In this document: positions 55,686-62,971 of the stretch, one piece after another | How positions within the stretch are numbered: the first letter of the stretch is position 1 | How the letters are laid out: each line of letters begins with the position of its first letter | Notes under the pieces: model-generated | What the model was told of the DNA's origin: nothing | Seen by the model: only the letters and a program-made list of their open reading frames with translations | The model's database searches: none | Assembly (NCBI GenBank): GCA_018402305.1 | Contig: JAGYJE010000005.1 | Span: 1 to 64,000 of the forward strand | Direction: 5' to 3' | Length of the DNA stretch: 64,000 nucleotides | DNA from: Puniceicoccaceae bacterium | GTDB lineage: Bacteria > Verrucomicrobiota > Verrucomicrobiia > Opitutales > Coraliomargaritaceae | Program-made: the position numbers and the translations under genes

Positions 55686-56117
55686 GTGAGAGTTAAACGA
55701 TTAAAAATCCCCGAGGACCGCGTCGATTTGACACCGATGATCGACATCGTCTTCCTCCTCCTTATCTATTTCATGGTGACCACCACAATCGTAAAAGAGG
55801 AGGCGGATCTTGGGGTAAAATTGCCCTCCAGCATGGCGGCTCCACCCGACACTCCGCTACCCGAGCAGCACTACATCGACATTCTGATCGATGGCACTGT
55901 TTTGCTCAACGGGATGCCGATGGATAATCCCAACCAGCGCTCGCTGCCCAATCTGACCCGGACTCTTGCCCAGATCAAACAGTCTTCCGACCGCGCCGGA
56001 TTAAAGACACTCGTGATCATTCAACCCGATGCGGAAACCTATCAGCAAAGCGTGGTGAATGTGCTCAATGCCCTGAAAGAAGTTGGCATACGCTCGATCT
56101 CATTCGGAGAGGGCTAG
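55686..56117 (+). CDS. ExbD/TolR family protein (second copy)
   Basis: A 143-residue protein with a GTG start. DLTPMIDIVFLLLIYFMVTT gives the TM helix with the conserved Asp; LGVKLPSSMAAPPDTPLPEQ and VIIQPDAETYQQSVVNVLNA form the periplasmic part. Two different ExbD subunits beside one ExbB suggest a mixed ExbD dimer in the motor, since ExbB pentamers house an ExbD dimer (family knowledge). Operator site 8 follows 4 bp after the stop. Confidence 0.94.
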   Translation: MRVKRLKIPEDRVDLTPMIDIVFLLLIYFMVTTTIVKEEADLGVKLPSSMAAPPDTPLPEQHYIDILIDGTVLLNGMPMDNPNQRSLPNLTRTLAQIKQSSDRAGLKTLVIIQPDAETYQQSVVNVLNALKEVGIRSISFGEG

Positions 56118-56120
56118 GCG

Positions 56121-56135
56121 GTTCAACTGTCCAAC
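56121..56135. promoter_or_regulatory. Putative LacI-family operator (site 8)
   Basis: GTTCAACTGTCCAAC, 49 bp upstream of the secreted-protein/malQ/MFS genes. It allows a second promoter inside the plus-strand cluster. Confidence 0.75.
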
Positions 56136-56183
56136 AGGCTGTGGAGTGCGACGAAATTCTGTTTTTGCTTTGCTCCGACAATC

Positions 56184-57026
56184 TTGAAAAAATACCTCAC
56201 AGAACCACCCCGCTTCAGGCATCTTTGGCTTGTCATACTTCCGCTGCTAGCCTGCGGGCAGAGCTACATTGCCTCCGAGGATGAGGCATTCTACGATGCT
56301 TATTCCGACGGATGGACGACCGGCGATAACGGCGGGCGCGGCTTCGGCGAGTGGCGTTTACTGGCGCCCGAATATCTTTCGGAGAACGCGGAGCGGTATG
56401 CCGGATTTTTCATTGCGGACGCATCCGTCGAAGCGGATCTGACTAGAAGTGCCCGCGAGGGTCGAGCCTTTGGTATCTTTGCGAACGGGATCGGCTTTGA
56501 GGAAACGGTCGCTTTTCGCTCTTTTGATCGGCCTCTGGGGGTCGGGGATGTATTCTCCATGCGTTTTGAATTTGATGGCTTTGCCAAGAAATTTGAGAGC
56601 GATTCAGGGGAGGGTGTCAGCTCCGTGGGTGTGGCGTTGAGAACCAGTTCCGAAGTGGAGGACCTGAAGGCGCTGGCGCGGGGCCGCGCGGTCGTTCTTG
56701 CCGTGATCGAGGGCTTGAGCACTTACCAGATCCTCGATGCGGACGGTCGCCACAACACCCGGGTCTTTCTCGATACAGCAGGTGTGGAACTTGGCTTCAC
56801 CCTGCGCGATGAAGGGCGCTACGATTTGCAAATTACAAGGCTAAGCGATCAGGTTGCGCACCATTTCGAAGGACGGCGCTTGCTTACGGAAAGCGCCGCC
56901 AAGGACCCGGAGCCGACGGTTGGAAGTAGTCCACAGGCTTTTGCGATTTTCAACCTGAATGGCGGACGGCACAACGTCTACTCGGGAGCTTTTCAAATCT
57001 CCAGGAAGGAGCGCAACACACCATGA
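56184..57026 (+). CDS. Secreted jelly-roll-like protein related to the PEP-CTERM protein at 43,379
   Basis: A 280-residue protein with a TTG start, chosen because MKKYLTEPPRFRHLWLVILP gives a signal peptide. The body parallels the 43,379 product (SDGWTTGDNGGRGFGEWRL, AFGIFANGIGFEETVAFRS, YDLQITRLSDQ) but has no PEP-CTERM tail, ending in FQISRKERNTP. It overlaps malQ by 4 bp (ATGA). It may be the periplasmic or released form of a surface glucan-binding family; function unknown. Confidence 0.68.
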   Translation: MKKYLTEPPRFRHLWLVILPLLACGQSYIASEDEAFYDAYSDGWTTGDNGGRGFGEWRLLAPEYLSENAERYAGFFIADASVEADLTRSAREGRAFGIFANGIGFEETVAFRSFDRPLGVGDVFSMRFEFDGFAKKFESDSGEGVSSVGVALRTSSEVEDLKALARGRAVVLAVIEGLSTYQILDADGRHNTRVFLDTAGVELGFTLRDEGRYDLQITRLSDQVAHHFEGRRLLTESAAKDPEPTVGSSPQAFAIFNLNGGRHNVYSGAFQISRKERNTP

Positions 57027-58618
57027 GGGAGGCAGCGATACCTTCGCTTTTTAACCGGGATTGTGGTATTCTGCTGCATCCCTCTTCCTTGCCCTGCGAA
57101 TTCGGGATTGGCGATTTCGGACCCTGCGCATTACGCTGGCTCGACCAATTGGCTGCGAATTGGCAAAACCTTTGGCAGATATTGCCGCTAAATCCGGCGG
57201 GCTACGGGGATTCGCCGTATCAAAGCCTTTCCGCGTTCGCGGCGAATAATGCCTTCCTCAGTCCAGAGGCGCTCCATGAGTCGGGCTTGATTAACGACGT
57301 TGAGCTGGAATCGCTGCGTCTCCCAAATGGATTCCCGGTGGATTATGCGGCCGTCTATGCCAACAAACTTGAGCTGGCGGCGCGGGCCGCCCGTCGGTTT
57401 TTTGGCTTGGATAAGCAAGATCCCCAGCGCCTCGCCTTTGCTGATTTCCTGCGCGGCGAAGCCGATTGGCTTGAGCCATTTGCACTCTTCAGCGCACTTA
57501 AATCAAAATTCGGGGGTGTGGCGTGGACGCGATGGCCCAGGGCTTATCGTGATAGAAACCCAGAGGTGCTGGAGGCGGCAAAGGTTGAGTTGGCCGAGGA
57601 CATCCAGCGGATCTATTTCGAGCAATTTCACCTCTCCAAACAATGGAGGCGCGTGCGCTGGCGTGCCGAGGAATTGGGCATCCGCATTATCGGCGATCTA
57701 CCTATCTTCGTCGCCCATGACAGTGTCGATGTCTGGTGTCGCCCCGAGCTCTTTCGATTGTCCGCCGATGGGAACCCCCGGGTTGTGGCGGGTGTACCTC
57801 CGGATTATTTTTCCTCCACAGGTCAGCTTTGGGGGAATCCCCTTTACGATTGGGAAGCCCATGGCGCGACAGATTTCAGCTGGTGGCGCGCCCGCCTGCG
57901 GAAGGTGCTGGACTGGGTGGATATCGTTCGGATCGACCATTTTCGCGGTTTTGACGCTTGTTGGGAGATTCCCGGCGAGGCGGCGACCGCGATGAACGGT
58001 CGGTGGGTTCCCGCACCAGGGTGGAAGCTTTTTGAGGCCTTCGCCGCCGACCTCGGCTACCCACTCCCGGTTATCGCTGAAGACCTTGGGGTCATCACGC
58101 CGGAGGTGGTGGCACTGCGCGATGCCTTTCATCTGCCGGGCCTGCGCATCGAGCAGTTCGCTTTTGGCTCCGACGCGATGAAGGATACCTTTTTGCCTGA
58201 CTCCTACGATGGCAACTGCGTCGCCTACACAGGAACGCACGACAATGACACCGTAATCGGCTGGTTCAATAGTCAACCGGGAATCGACAGTACGCGAGAT
58301 GCGCAGGCAATTGAGGAAGAGCGGGTGGCGGCGTTGGCCTATTTCGGGGGTGATGGCTCGCGTATCCATTGGGATTTCATTGAAAAGCTTTATCATTCTG
58401 CGGCGGGCGCTGCACTCATGCCAGTGCAGGATATACTTGGCCTTGGTTCCGAGGCGCGCATGAATACCCCGGGCACGGCTTCGGGGAGTTGGGGCTGGCG
58501 AATCACCGACGAGTCTGCTTTGCAATCTGCCCTCGCACTTCTTAGCGCCGTAACCGTTGCCTCGGGGCGTGGTTTGGCTGCAGAACCAGTCGTCCAATCA
58601 ATATCCGGGCCCCCCTGA
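57023..58618 (+). CDS. malQ: 4-alpha-glucanotransferase (amylomaltase, GH77)
   Basis: A 531-residue protein of typical bacterial GH77 length with no signal peptide, so cytoplasmic. Motifs: GILLHPSSLPCEFGIGDFG, WQILPLNPAGYGDSPYQSLS, IRIIGDLPIFVAHDSVDVW, nucleophile Asp in DIVRIDHFRGF, acid/base Glu in LPVIAEDLGVIT, and GTHDNDTVIGWF. It disproportionates imported maltodextrins, making longer chains for phosphorylase and releasing glucose. Its place between the secreted protein and the MFS transporter fits intracellular processing of imported oligosaccharides. Confidence 0.96.
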   Translation: MREAAIPSLFNRDCGILLHPSSLPCEFGIGDFGPCALRWLDQLAANWQNLWQILPLNPAGYGDSPYQSLSAFAANNAFLSPEALHESGLINDVELESLRLPNGFPVDYAAVYANKLELAARAARRFFGLDKQDPQRLAFADFLRGEADWLEPFALFSALKSKFGGVAWTRWPRAYRDRNPEVLEAAKVELAEDIQRIYFEQFHLSKQWRRVRWRAEELGIRIIGDLPIFVAHDSVDVWCRPELFRLSADGNPRVVAGVPPDYFSSTGQLWGNPLYDWEAHGATDFSWWRARLRKVLDWVDIVRIDHFRGFDACWEIPGEAATAMNGRWVPAPGWKLFEAFAADLGYPLPVIAEDLGVITPEVVALRDAFHLPGLRIEQFAFGSDAMKDTFLPDSYDGNCVAYTGTHDNDTVIGWFNSQPGIDSTRDAQAIEEERVAALAYFGGDGSRIHWDFIEKLYHSAAGAALMPVQDILGLGSEARMNTPGTASGSWGWRITDESALQSALALLSAVTVASGRGLAAEPVVQSISGPP

Positions 58619-58657
58619 TTTATTGTCTGTTTTCCCTAACCCCATAAAAAAAATCAA

Positions 58658-60430
58658 ATGAAGAAGCCTAACTTATCTTTTTGGCAAATTTGGAACATGA
58701 GCTTCGGCTTTTTTGGTATTCAGTTCGGATTCGCTCTGCAGAACGCCAATGTAAGCCGGATATTCGAGACGCTCGGAGCGGATCTCAAAGCCATTCCCAT
58801 CCTCTGGATCGCGGCCCCCTTGACGGGCCTCATCGTGCAGCCGATTGTCGGTTATTTCAGCGACCGCACCTGGTGTCGCCTGGGGCGGCGCCGTCCGTAT
58901 TTCCTAGTCGGGGCGATCTGTGCCTCGATCGCTCTCCTGATCATGCCGAATTCGCCCGTGCTCTGGATCGCAGCCGGGATGCTTTGGATCATGGATGCCT
59001 CGATCAATGTGTCGATGGAGCCATTTCGGGCGTTCGTCGGCGATCAGTTGCCCTCCGAGCAGCGCACGCGGGGTTTTGCCATGCAGAGCTTTTTCATCGG
59101 TGCCGGTTCGGTCATTGCCTCGGCGTTGCCCTACATGCTGACCAATTGGTTCGGTGTCTCCAACGTCGCTCCCGAGGGAGTCATTCCGGACTCGGTAAAA
59201 TGGTCCTTCTACTGCGGCGCGGTGGTCTTTCTGTTGGCGGTGCTTTGGACAGTTTACAAAAGCCGCGAATACAGCCCGGAAGAACTCGCAGCCTTCGAGG
59301 GGAAAAAGCCGGTCGAGGATGCGGCCGAGGTGCGTGCACGTCTCGATAGTGAATCGAGCTCCGCGAATGAGCGGATGCGACGTCAATCGGCCCATGGTCC
59401 GCTTTTTCTCATTGGAGGGCTCGTTCTTTCGGCGCTGGTCTACGTTCTTGGATGGGAGAAGGAGCTGTTCATTGTGACCGGGGGCTTCTGCGCGCTCGGT
59501 CTGCTTTTACTCGTTGCGACTGCCCTCCAGAAAAAAGGGATCCGCTCAAACGGTTTGGTCGTTGTGATGGACGATCTCTATGCGATGCCGAAGACCATGA
59601 AGCAGTTGGCCATTGTCCAATTCTTTTCCTGGTTTGCCCTGTTTTCGATGTGGATCTACACAACTGCCGGCGTCACCAGCCACCTTTACGACATGCGACT
59701 AACGGCCGCCGAAGTCACGACCTTGCAGCAAACTGCGGCATCGATGGGGGCAGGCGATGCGTCTGCCGACTGGGGCTCCGCCTACGCCGGTGTGGTCCGC
59801 GACCTCGAGGCCTACCGTGGAGAGATCGCCGGAGGGGCCGAATCGGTTGTCAGCAGCATGCGGACCGTTAATTTCTTCATCACCCACGGGACAGCCGTGG
59901 GGCTCTCGGATGCTATGCGCGAGCGCCTTCTGCATGTTCAGCAAGAATACAATACCGGTGCGGACTGGGTGGGGATCGCTTTCGCGGTCTATAACGGTTT
60001 CGCTGCCCTCATTGCCTTTGCGCTGCCGGTCGTCGCAAAGTGGACAAGCCGGAAGGTAACCCATGCGCTCGCGCTTCTTATCGGAGCGCTGGGCTTGGTC
60101 TCCGTTTATTTCCTGCCTGGGCCCAACTGGATGATTCTCTCGATGCTCGGCGTGGGCGTAGCCTGGGCGAGCATTCTTTCGATGCCTTATGCGATCCTCT
60201 CGGGTGCGGTGCCTGGTGAAAAAATGGGACTCTACATGGGCATCTTCAATTTCTTCATCGTCTTACCGCAGATGCTGGCGGCCAGTATCCTCGGTGTCCT
60301 TGTGCAAGGACTGTTTGGCGGCGAGGCAGTGCTCGCGCTTATTCTCGGCGGTTTAACCTGGATTGTGGCGGCTGTGCTGACGCTCTTTGTTGACGATGTC
60401 GATACCCTTGGGCAAGCGGCTCGTAGTTGA
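58658..60430 (+). CDS. MFS transporter, probable maltose/maltodextrin:H+ symporter
   Basis: A 590-residue multi-pass protein. The beginning (SFWQIWNMSFGFFGIQFGFA, LQNANVSRIFETLGAD) and LTGLIVQPIVGYFSDRTWCR, then LGRRRPYFLVGA match the GPH/SUC-like MFS group, which includes sucrose and maltose carriers. A long hydrophilic stretch at ~200-250 and another at ~350-410 separate helix groups, so it is larger than the ~450-residue norm. Helices at the C-terminus include MLAASILGVLVQGLFGGEAV. It follows malQ by 39 bp and should bring the products of the secreted amylases across the inner membrane. Confidence 0.87.
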   Translation: MKKPNLSFWQIWNMSFGFFGIQFGFALQNANVSRIFETLGADLKAIPILWIAAPLTGLIVQPIVGYFSDRTWCRLGRRRPYFLVGAICASIALLIMPNSPVLWIAAGMLWIMDASINVSMEPFRAFVGDQLPSEQRTRGFAMQSFFIGAGSVIASALPYMLTNWFGVSNVAPEGVIPDSVKWSFYCGAVVFLLAVLWTVYKSREYSPEELAAFEGKKPVEDAAEVRARLDSESSSANERMRRQSAHGPLFLIGGLVLSALVYVLGWEKELFIVTGGFCALGLLLLVATALQKKGIRSNGLVVVMDDLYAMPKTMKQLAIVQFFSWFALFSMWIYTTAGVTSHLYDMRLTAAEVTTLQQTAASMGAGDASADWGSAYAGVVRDLEAYRGEIAGGAESVVSSMRTVNFFITHGTAVGLSDAMRERLLHVQQEYNTGADWVGIAFAVYNGFAALIAFALPVVAKWTSRKVTHALALLIGALGLVSVYFLPGPNWMILSMLGVGVAWASILSMPYAILSGAVPGEKMGLYMGIFNFFIVLPQMLAASILGVLVQGLFGGEAVLALILGGLTWIVAAVLTLFVDDVDTLGQAARS

Positions 60431-60473
60431 TTAATTCTGTAGCCAAACGCCTTTGCGTTTTGACCGGTCAAGT

Positions 60474-61085
60474 TCACCAGGTCTTGGGATCATCCTCAGC
60501 TTCGTCCTTGCGCCAATCCTTGCCGTCTGGACCACGCGACCAAACGATAACCGTATCGCCAATCCACACTTGATCGTCCTCCGGATTATCGAGGTGAATT
60601 TCGAGAAAACGGGGAATGCGGCCGTCGTTGTTCACGTCCAACTTAAACTTGTAGGGATTACCCCAGGGGTCGACGATATGGCCATCGATGATTTTTTCGT
60701 CAGGGAAGGGAGCGAAGGGGACTCGTTGCGGGTTGCGTGCACGCCCGTCGGCATCGTAGCCCGGTTCTCCTTTAAACATGCTGGTAATGAAATCCCATAC
60801 CTGCTCACCATCTGAAAACTCCGCGTCTTTACCCCAATCCTCTTGGCCAGGGGTGTTGCTGCCGAAGATCTTTCCGTTTGTCGTGGGCCATTGACCATAG
60901 GTCGCGTAATAAAGGCCGAAGGCGTTCTTGATAGTGCGCGCATCGGCAGTTGCTTCGGCGATTAAAGCCCCATCACGGACTTTTGAGACCGCCGGGATCA
61001 ATATAGCGACGAGAAGTCCCACAACTGCCAGAGTGACGAGCAACTCAAGTAGGGTGAACCCGCGGGCTAGAGGCTTTTCAAGCAT
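60474..61085 (-). CDS. Type IV-type prepilin / GspG-like pseudopilin
   Basis: A 203-residue protein from ATG 61,085. The prepilin signature is GFTLLELLVTLAVVGLLVAI (cleavage before F, Glu at +5), followed by LIPAVSKVRDGALIAEATAD. The C-terminal part (IVDPWGNPYKFKLDVNNDGR, then VWSRGPDGKDW) is the calcium-binding GspG-like fold. No other secretion gene is near. An exact match to the operator left half lies 48 bp upstream, suggesting it is co-regulated with the amylases and may help secrete them through a type II system or form a surface pilus. Confidence 0.88.
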   Translation of the reverse strand: MLEKPLARGFTLLELLVTLAVVGLLVAILIPAVSKVRDGALIAEATADARTIKNAFGLYYATYGQWPTTNGKIFGSNTPGQEDWGKDAEFSDGEQVWDFITSMFKGEPGYDADGRARNPQRVPFAPFPDEKIIDGHIVDPWGNPYKFKLDVNNDGRIPRFLEIHLDNPEDDQVWIGDTVIVWSRGPDGKDWRKDEAEDDPKTW

Positions 61086-61132
61086 GGTCAAAGGTTAATC
61101 AAAGCCATCATTGACTGGCAAGGACGCAACTC

Positions 61133-61147
61133 ATTGGACAGTTGAAC
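61133..61147. promoter_or_regulatory. Putative LacI-family operator (site 9)
   Basis: ATTGGACAGTTGAAC; reverse complement GTTCAACTGTCCAAT, one base different from sites 7 and 8. It lies 48 bp upstream of the pseudopilin start. Confidence 0.72.
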
Positions 61148-61231
61148 TTTTCGCTGATTTATGCAGCCACGAAGGCGGCGGGCCGGTTCACTTTTCGCAC
61201 TTGTTCGTTACAACCGCTTTTGGTGCCGCAG

Positions 61232-62737
61232 CTAGCCGATCTCTTCGACGCCGACCTCGACGCGGCGGCCGTTGATGGTTAGGCCGTATTTCCTCTGCAG
61301 ACCAGAGTTGCTCTCGGCGGGTGCCGGTGCGGGTGCGGCCTTGGGCGTTTCCGTCGCTACCGCTACGGTGGTCGGCTTGGGGCCTTCGCCTTTGAGGTGC
61401 TTTTCCAACTGGGGCGGGAACATGGCGTGGATCACGCAGTGCGCGTCGTCGCTGGGGAAGTTCTTTGCTTTGAGTTCCTTGCGCAGGTCATCCATGTGCT
61501 GGTGCACAGCACCGGGTGCTTCGACCGGGCGGCAGGTGATGGGCTCTTTCTTGGCCTGCTTGGCGGCGAGCTGCTGCACCTCCGGATCGACCGGGGCGGG
61601 GCAGCGGCCGTAATAGCCGAGCGCGATGTCGGCGGCTTGCGGAGAGATCTGCTTCCAGCGACCAAACTTGACGTTGAGAAAGGCCTGCATGCCGACGATT
61701 TGCGAGGTCGGGGTGACCAGCGGGATCCAACCAAGGGCTTCGCGGACGACCGGGATCTCGCGGAACACCTCCTCGAACTTGTCCTCCATCTTCTGATCCT
61801 TTAACTGCGTACGGAAGTTGGACAGCATCCCACCTGGCACTTGATACTCCAGCGTATCGACGTCGATGACCTCGTTTTTATGGCTGGTGAAATCGCCCAG
61901 TTCGGCGTAGGCCTTTTCAAGGTGCGTCCGCATTTCCCGGAGCGAGGCGCGTTGGGCCTCAGACACCTCAGGGCAGCGCGGGTGGCCTTGTAACAGTGCC
62001 AGCATACGAGTCGTATCGGGCTGGCCCGTCCCATTGGCGAAGGGAGAAATGGACAAATCGATCGCATCGACCCCCGCATCGATGGCCGCCATGTAAGTGC
62101 TCGCTCCGAGACCGGCCGTGTCGTGGGTGTGGATCCAAACGGGGATTTTGACCGTTTTCTTTAATCCGTCGATGATGGCGAAGGCTTCCATCGGGGGAAT
62201 GAGTCCGGCCATGTCCTTAAGCACAATCGCATTGGCCCCCATCCTCTCGAGTTCGACACCCATTTCGATAAACTTGGCCACGGTGTGCACGGGGCTGCTT
62301 GTGTAGCAAATCGTGCCATGCGCCTGCGCGCCGGCCGCTTTGGCCGCATCCATGGCGCACTTCATGTTTCGCGTGTCATTCAGCGCATCGAAAATACGGA
62401 AAATGTTCATCCCGTGGTCGGCGCTCGTCTTAATGAAGGCCGTCACCACATCGTCGGGAAAGTGTTTATACTGAACAATGTTTTGGCCGCGCAGCAGCAT
62501 CATGTGCGGGGTCTTCGGGCAGGCCTTCTTCAGTGCGTCGAGCCGGTCAAAGGGAAACTCGTCGAGGAAGCGCAGCCCGGAGTCAATCGTGGCACCGCCC
62601 CAGGTCTCTAGGGCGCCGAAGCCCCAGTTGTCGAGTGCTTCGCAGATCGGCAGCATTTGCTCCGTCCGCATTCGAGTCGCAGCGAGACTTTGGTGGCCAT
62701 CGCGCAAGACATTATTGTTAAGCTGAACTGATCTCAT
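61232..62737 (-). CDS. Oxaloacetate decarboxylase alpha / pyruvate carboxylase B-type carboxyltransferase
   Basis: A 501-residue protein. The carboxyltransferase TIM barrel (~1-300) has NNVLRDGHQSLAATRMRT with the metal Asp, ALETWGGATIDSGLRFL, IFRIFDALNDTRNM, NAIVLKDMAGL (Lys) and VWIHTHDTAGLG with the metal-binding His pair. The conserved helical domain follows (FTSHKNEVIDVDTLEYQVPG, PLVTPTSQIVGMQAFLNVKF). A Pro/Ala linker leads to KYGLTINGRRVEVGVEEIG, where the chain ends; the biotinyl domain with its MKM lysine is missing. In related systems it is supplied by a separate subunit. It transfers carboxyl groups between oxaloacetate or pyruvate and biotin. No partner genes are beside it. Confidence 0.88.
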   Translation of the reverse strand: MRSVQLNNNVLRDGHQSLAATRMRTEQMLPICEALDNWGFGALETWGGATIDSGLRFLDEFPFDRLDALKKACPKTPHMMLLRGQNIVQYKHFPDDVVTAFIKTSADHGMNIFRIFDALNDTRNMKCAMDAAKAAGAQAHGTICYTSSPVHTVAKFIEMGVELERMGANAIVLKDMAGLIPPMEAFAIIDGLKKTVKIPVWIHTHDTAGLGASTYMAAIDAGVDAIDLSISPFANGTGQPDTTRMLALLQGHPRCPEVSEAQRASLREMRTHLEKAYAELGDFTSHKNEVIDVDTLEYQVPGGMLSNFRTQLKDQKMEDKFEEVFREIPVVREALGWIPLVTPTSQIVGMQAFLNVKFGRWKQISPQAADIALGYYGRCPAPVDPEVQQLAAKQAKKEPITCRPVEAPGAVHQHMDDLRKELKAKNFPSDDAHCVIHAMFPPQLEKHLKGEGPKPTTVAVATETPKAAPAPAPAESNSGLQRKYGLTINGRRVEVGVEEIG

Positions 62738-62812
62738 GGTAAAACTGAATAAGTTCTTCTATTGGATTTCAGGGCCATTTGGCAAGGCTTTTCTCACAAA
62801 TCTTCTGAACTT

Positions 62813-62920
62813 GGGTGCATAACAAATTTTTTCCAAAATTGCTCTGGTCGAGTTCCTAGCCATTTTTAATGCCCAAAATGAAGGCATTTATTCCTGTTGG
62901 AAAAAATTTGTTAGGCACCC
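62813..62920. mobile_element. 108-bp MITE-like element
   Basis: Terminal inverted repeats of 24 bp (left 62,813-62,836, right 62,897-62,920) agree at 23 positions; a 17-bp block (TAACAAATTTTTTCCAA and its complement) is perfect. The 60-bp interior has no gene. The right 73 bp recur at 3,211-3,283. It fits a non-autonomous transposon derivative. No clear target duplication was seen by eye. Confidence 0.72.
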
Positions 62921-62971
62921 CCCGAACTTCGGCGCCAGGCTTCGGTTTGGGCGTTTCGGGCTAGCTTCTTG

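Noticed and set aside
60431-60473. Intrinsic terminator after the MFS gene
   Set aside because: Only a weak CAAACGC/GCGTTTTG pairing is visible, too short to call with confidence.
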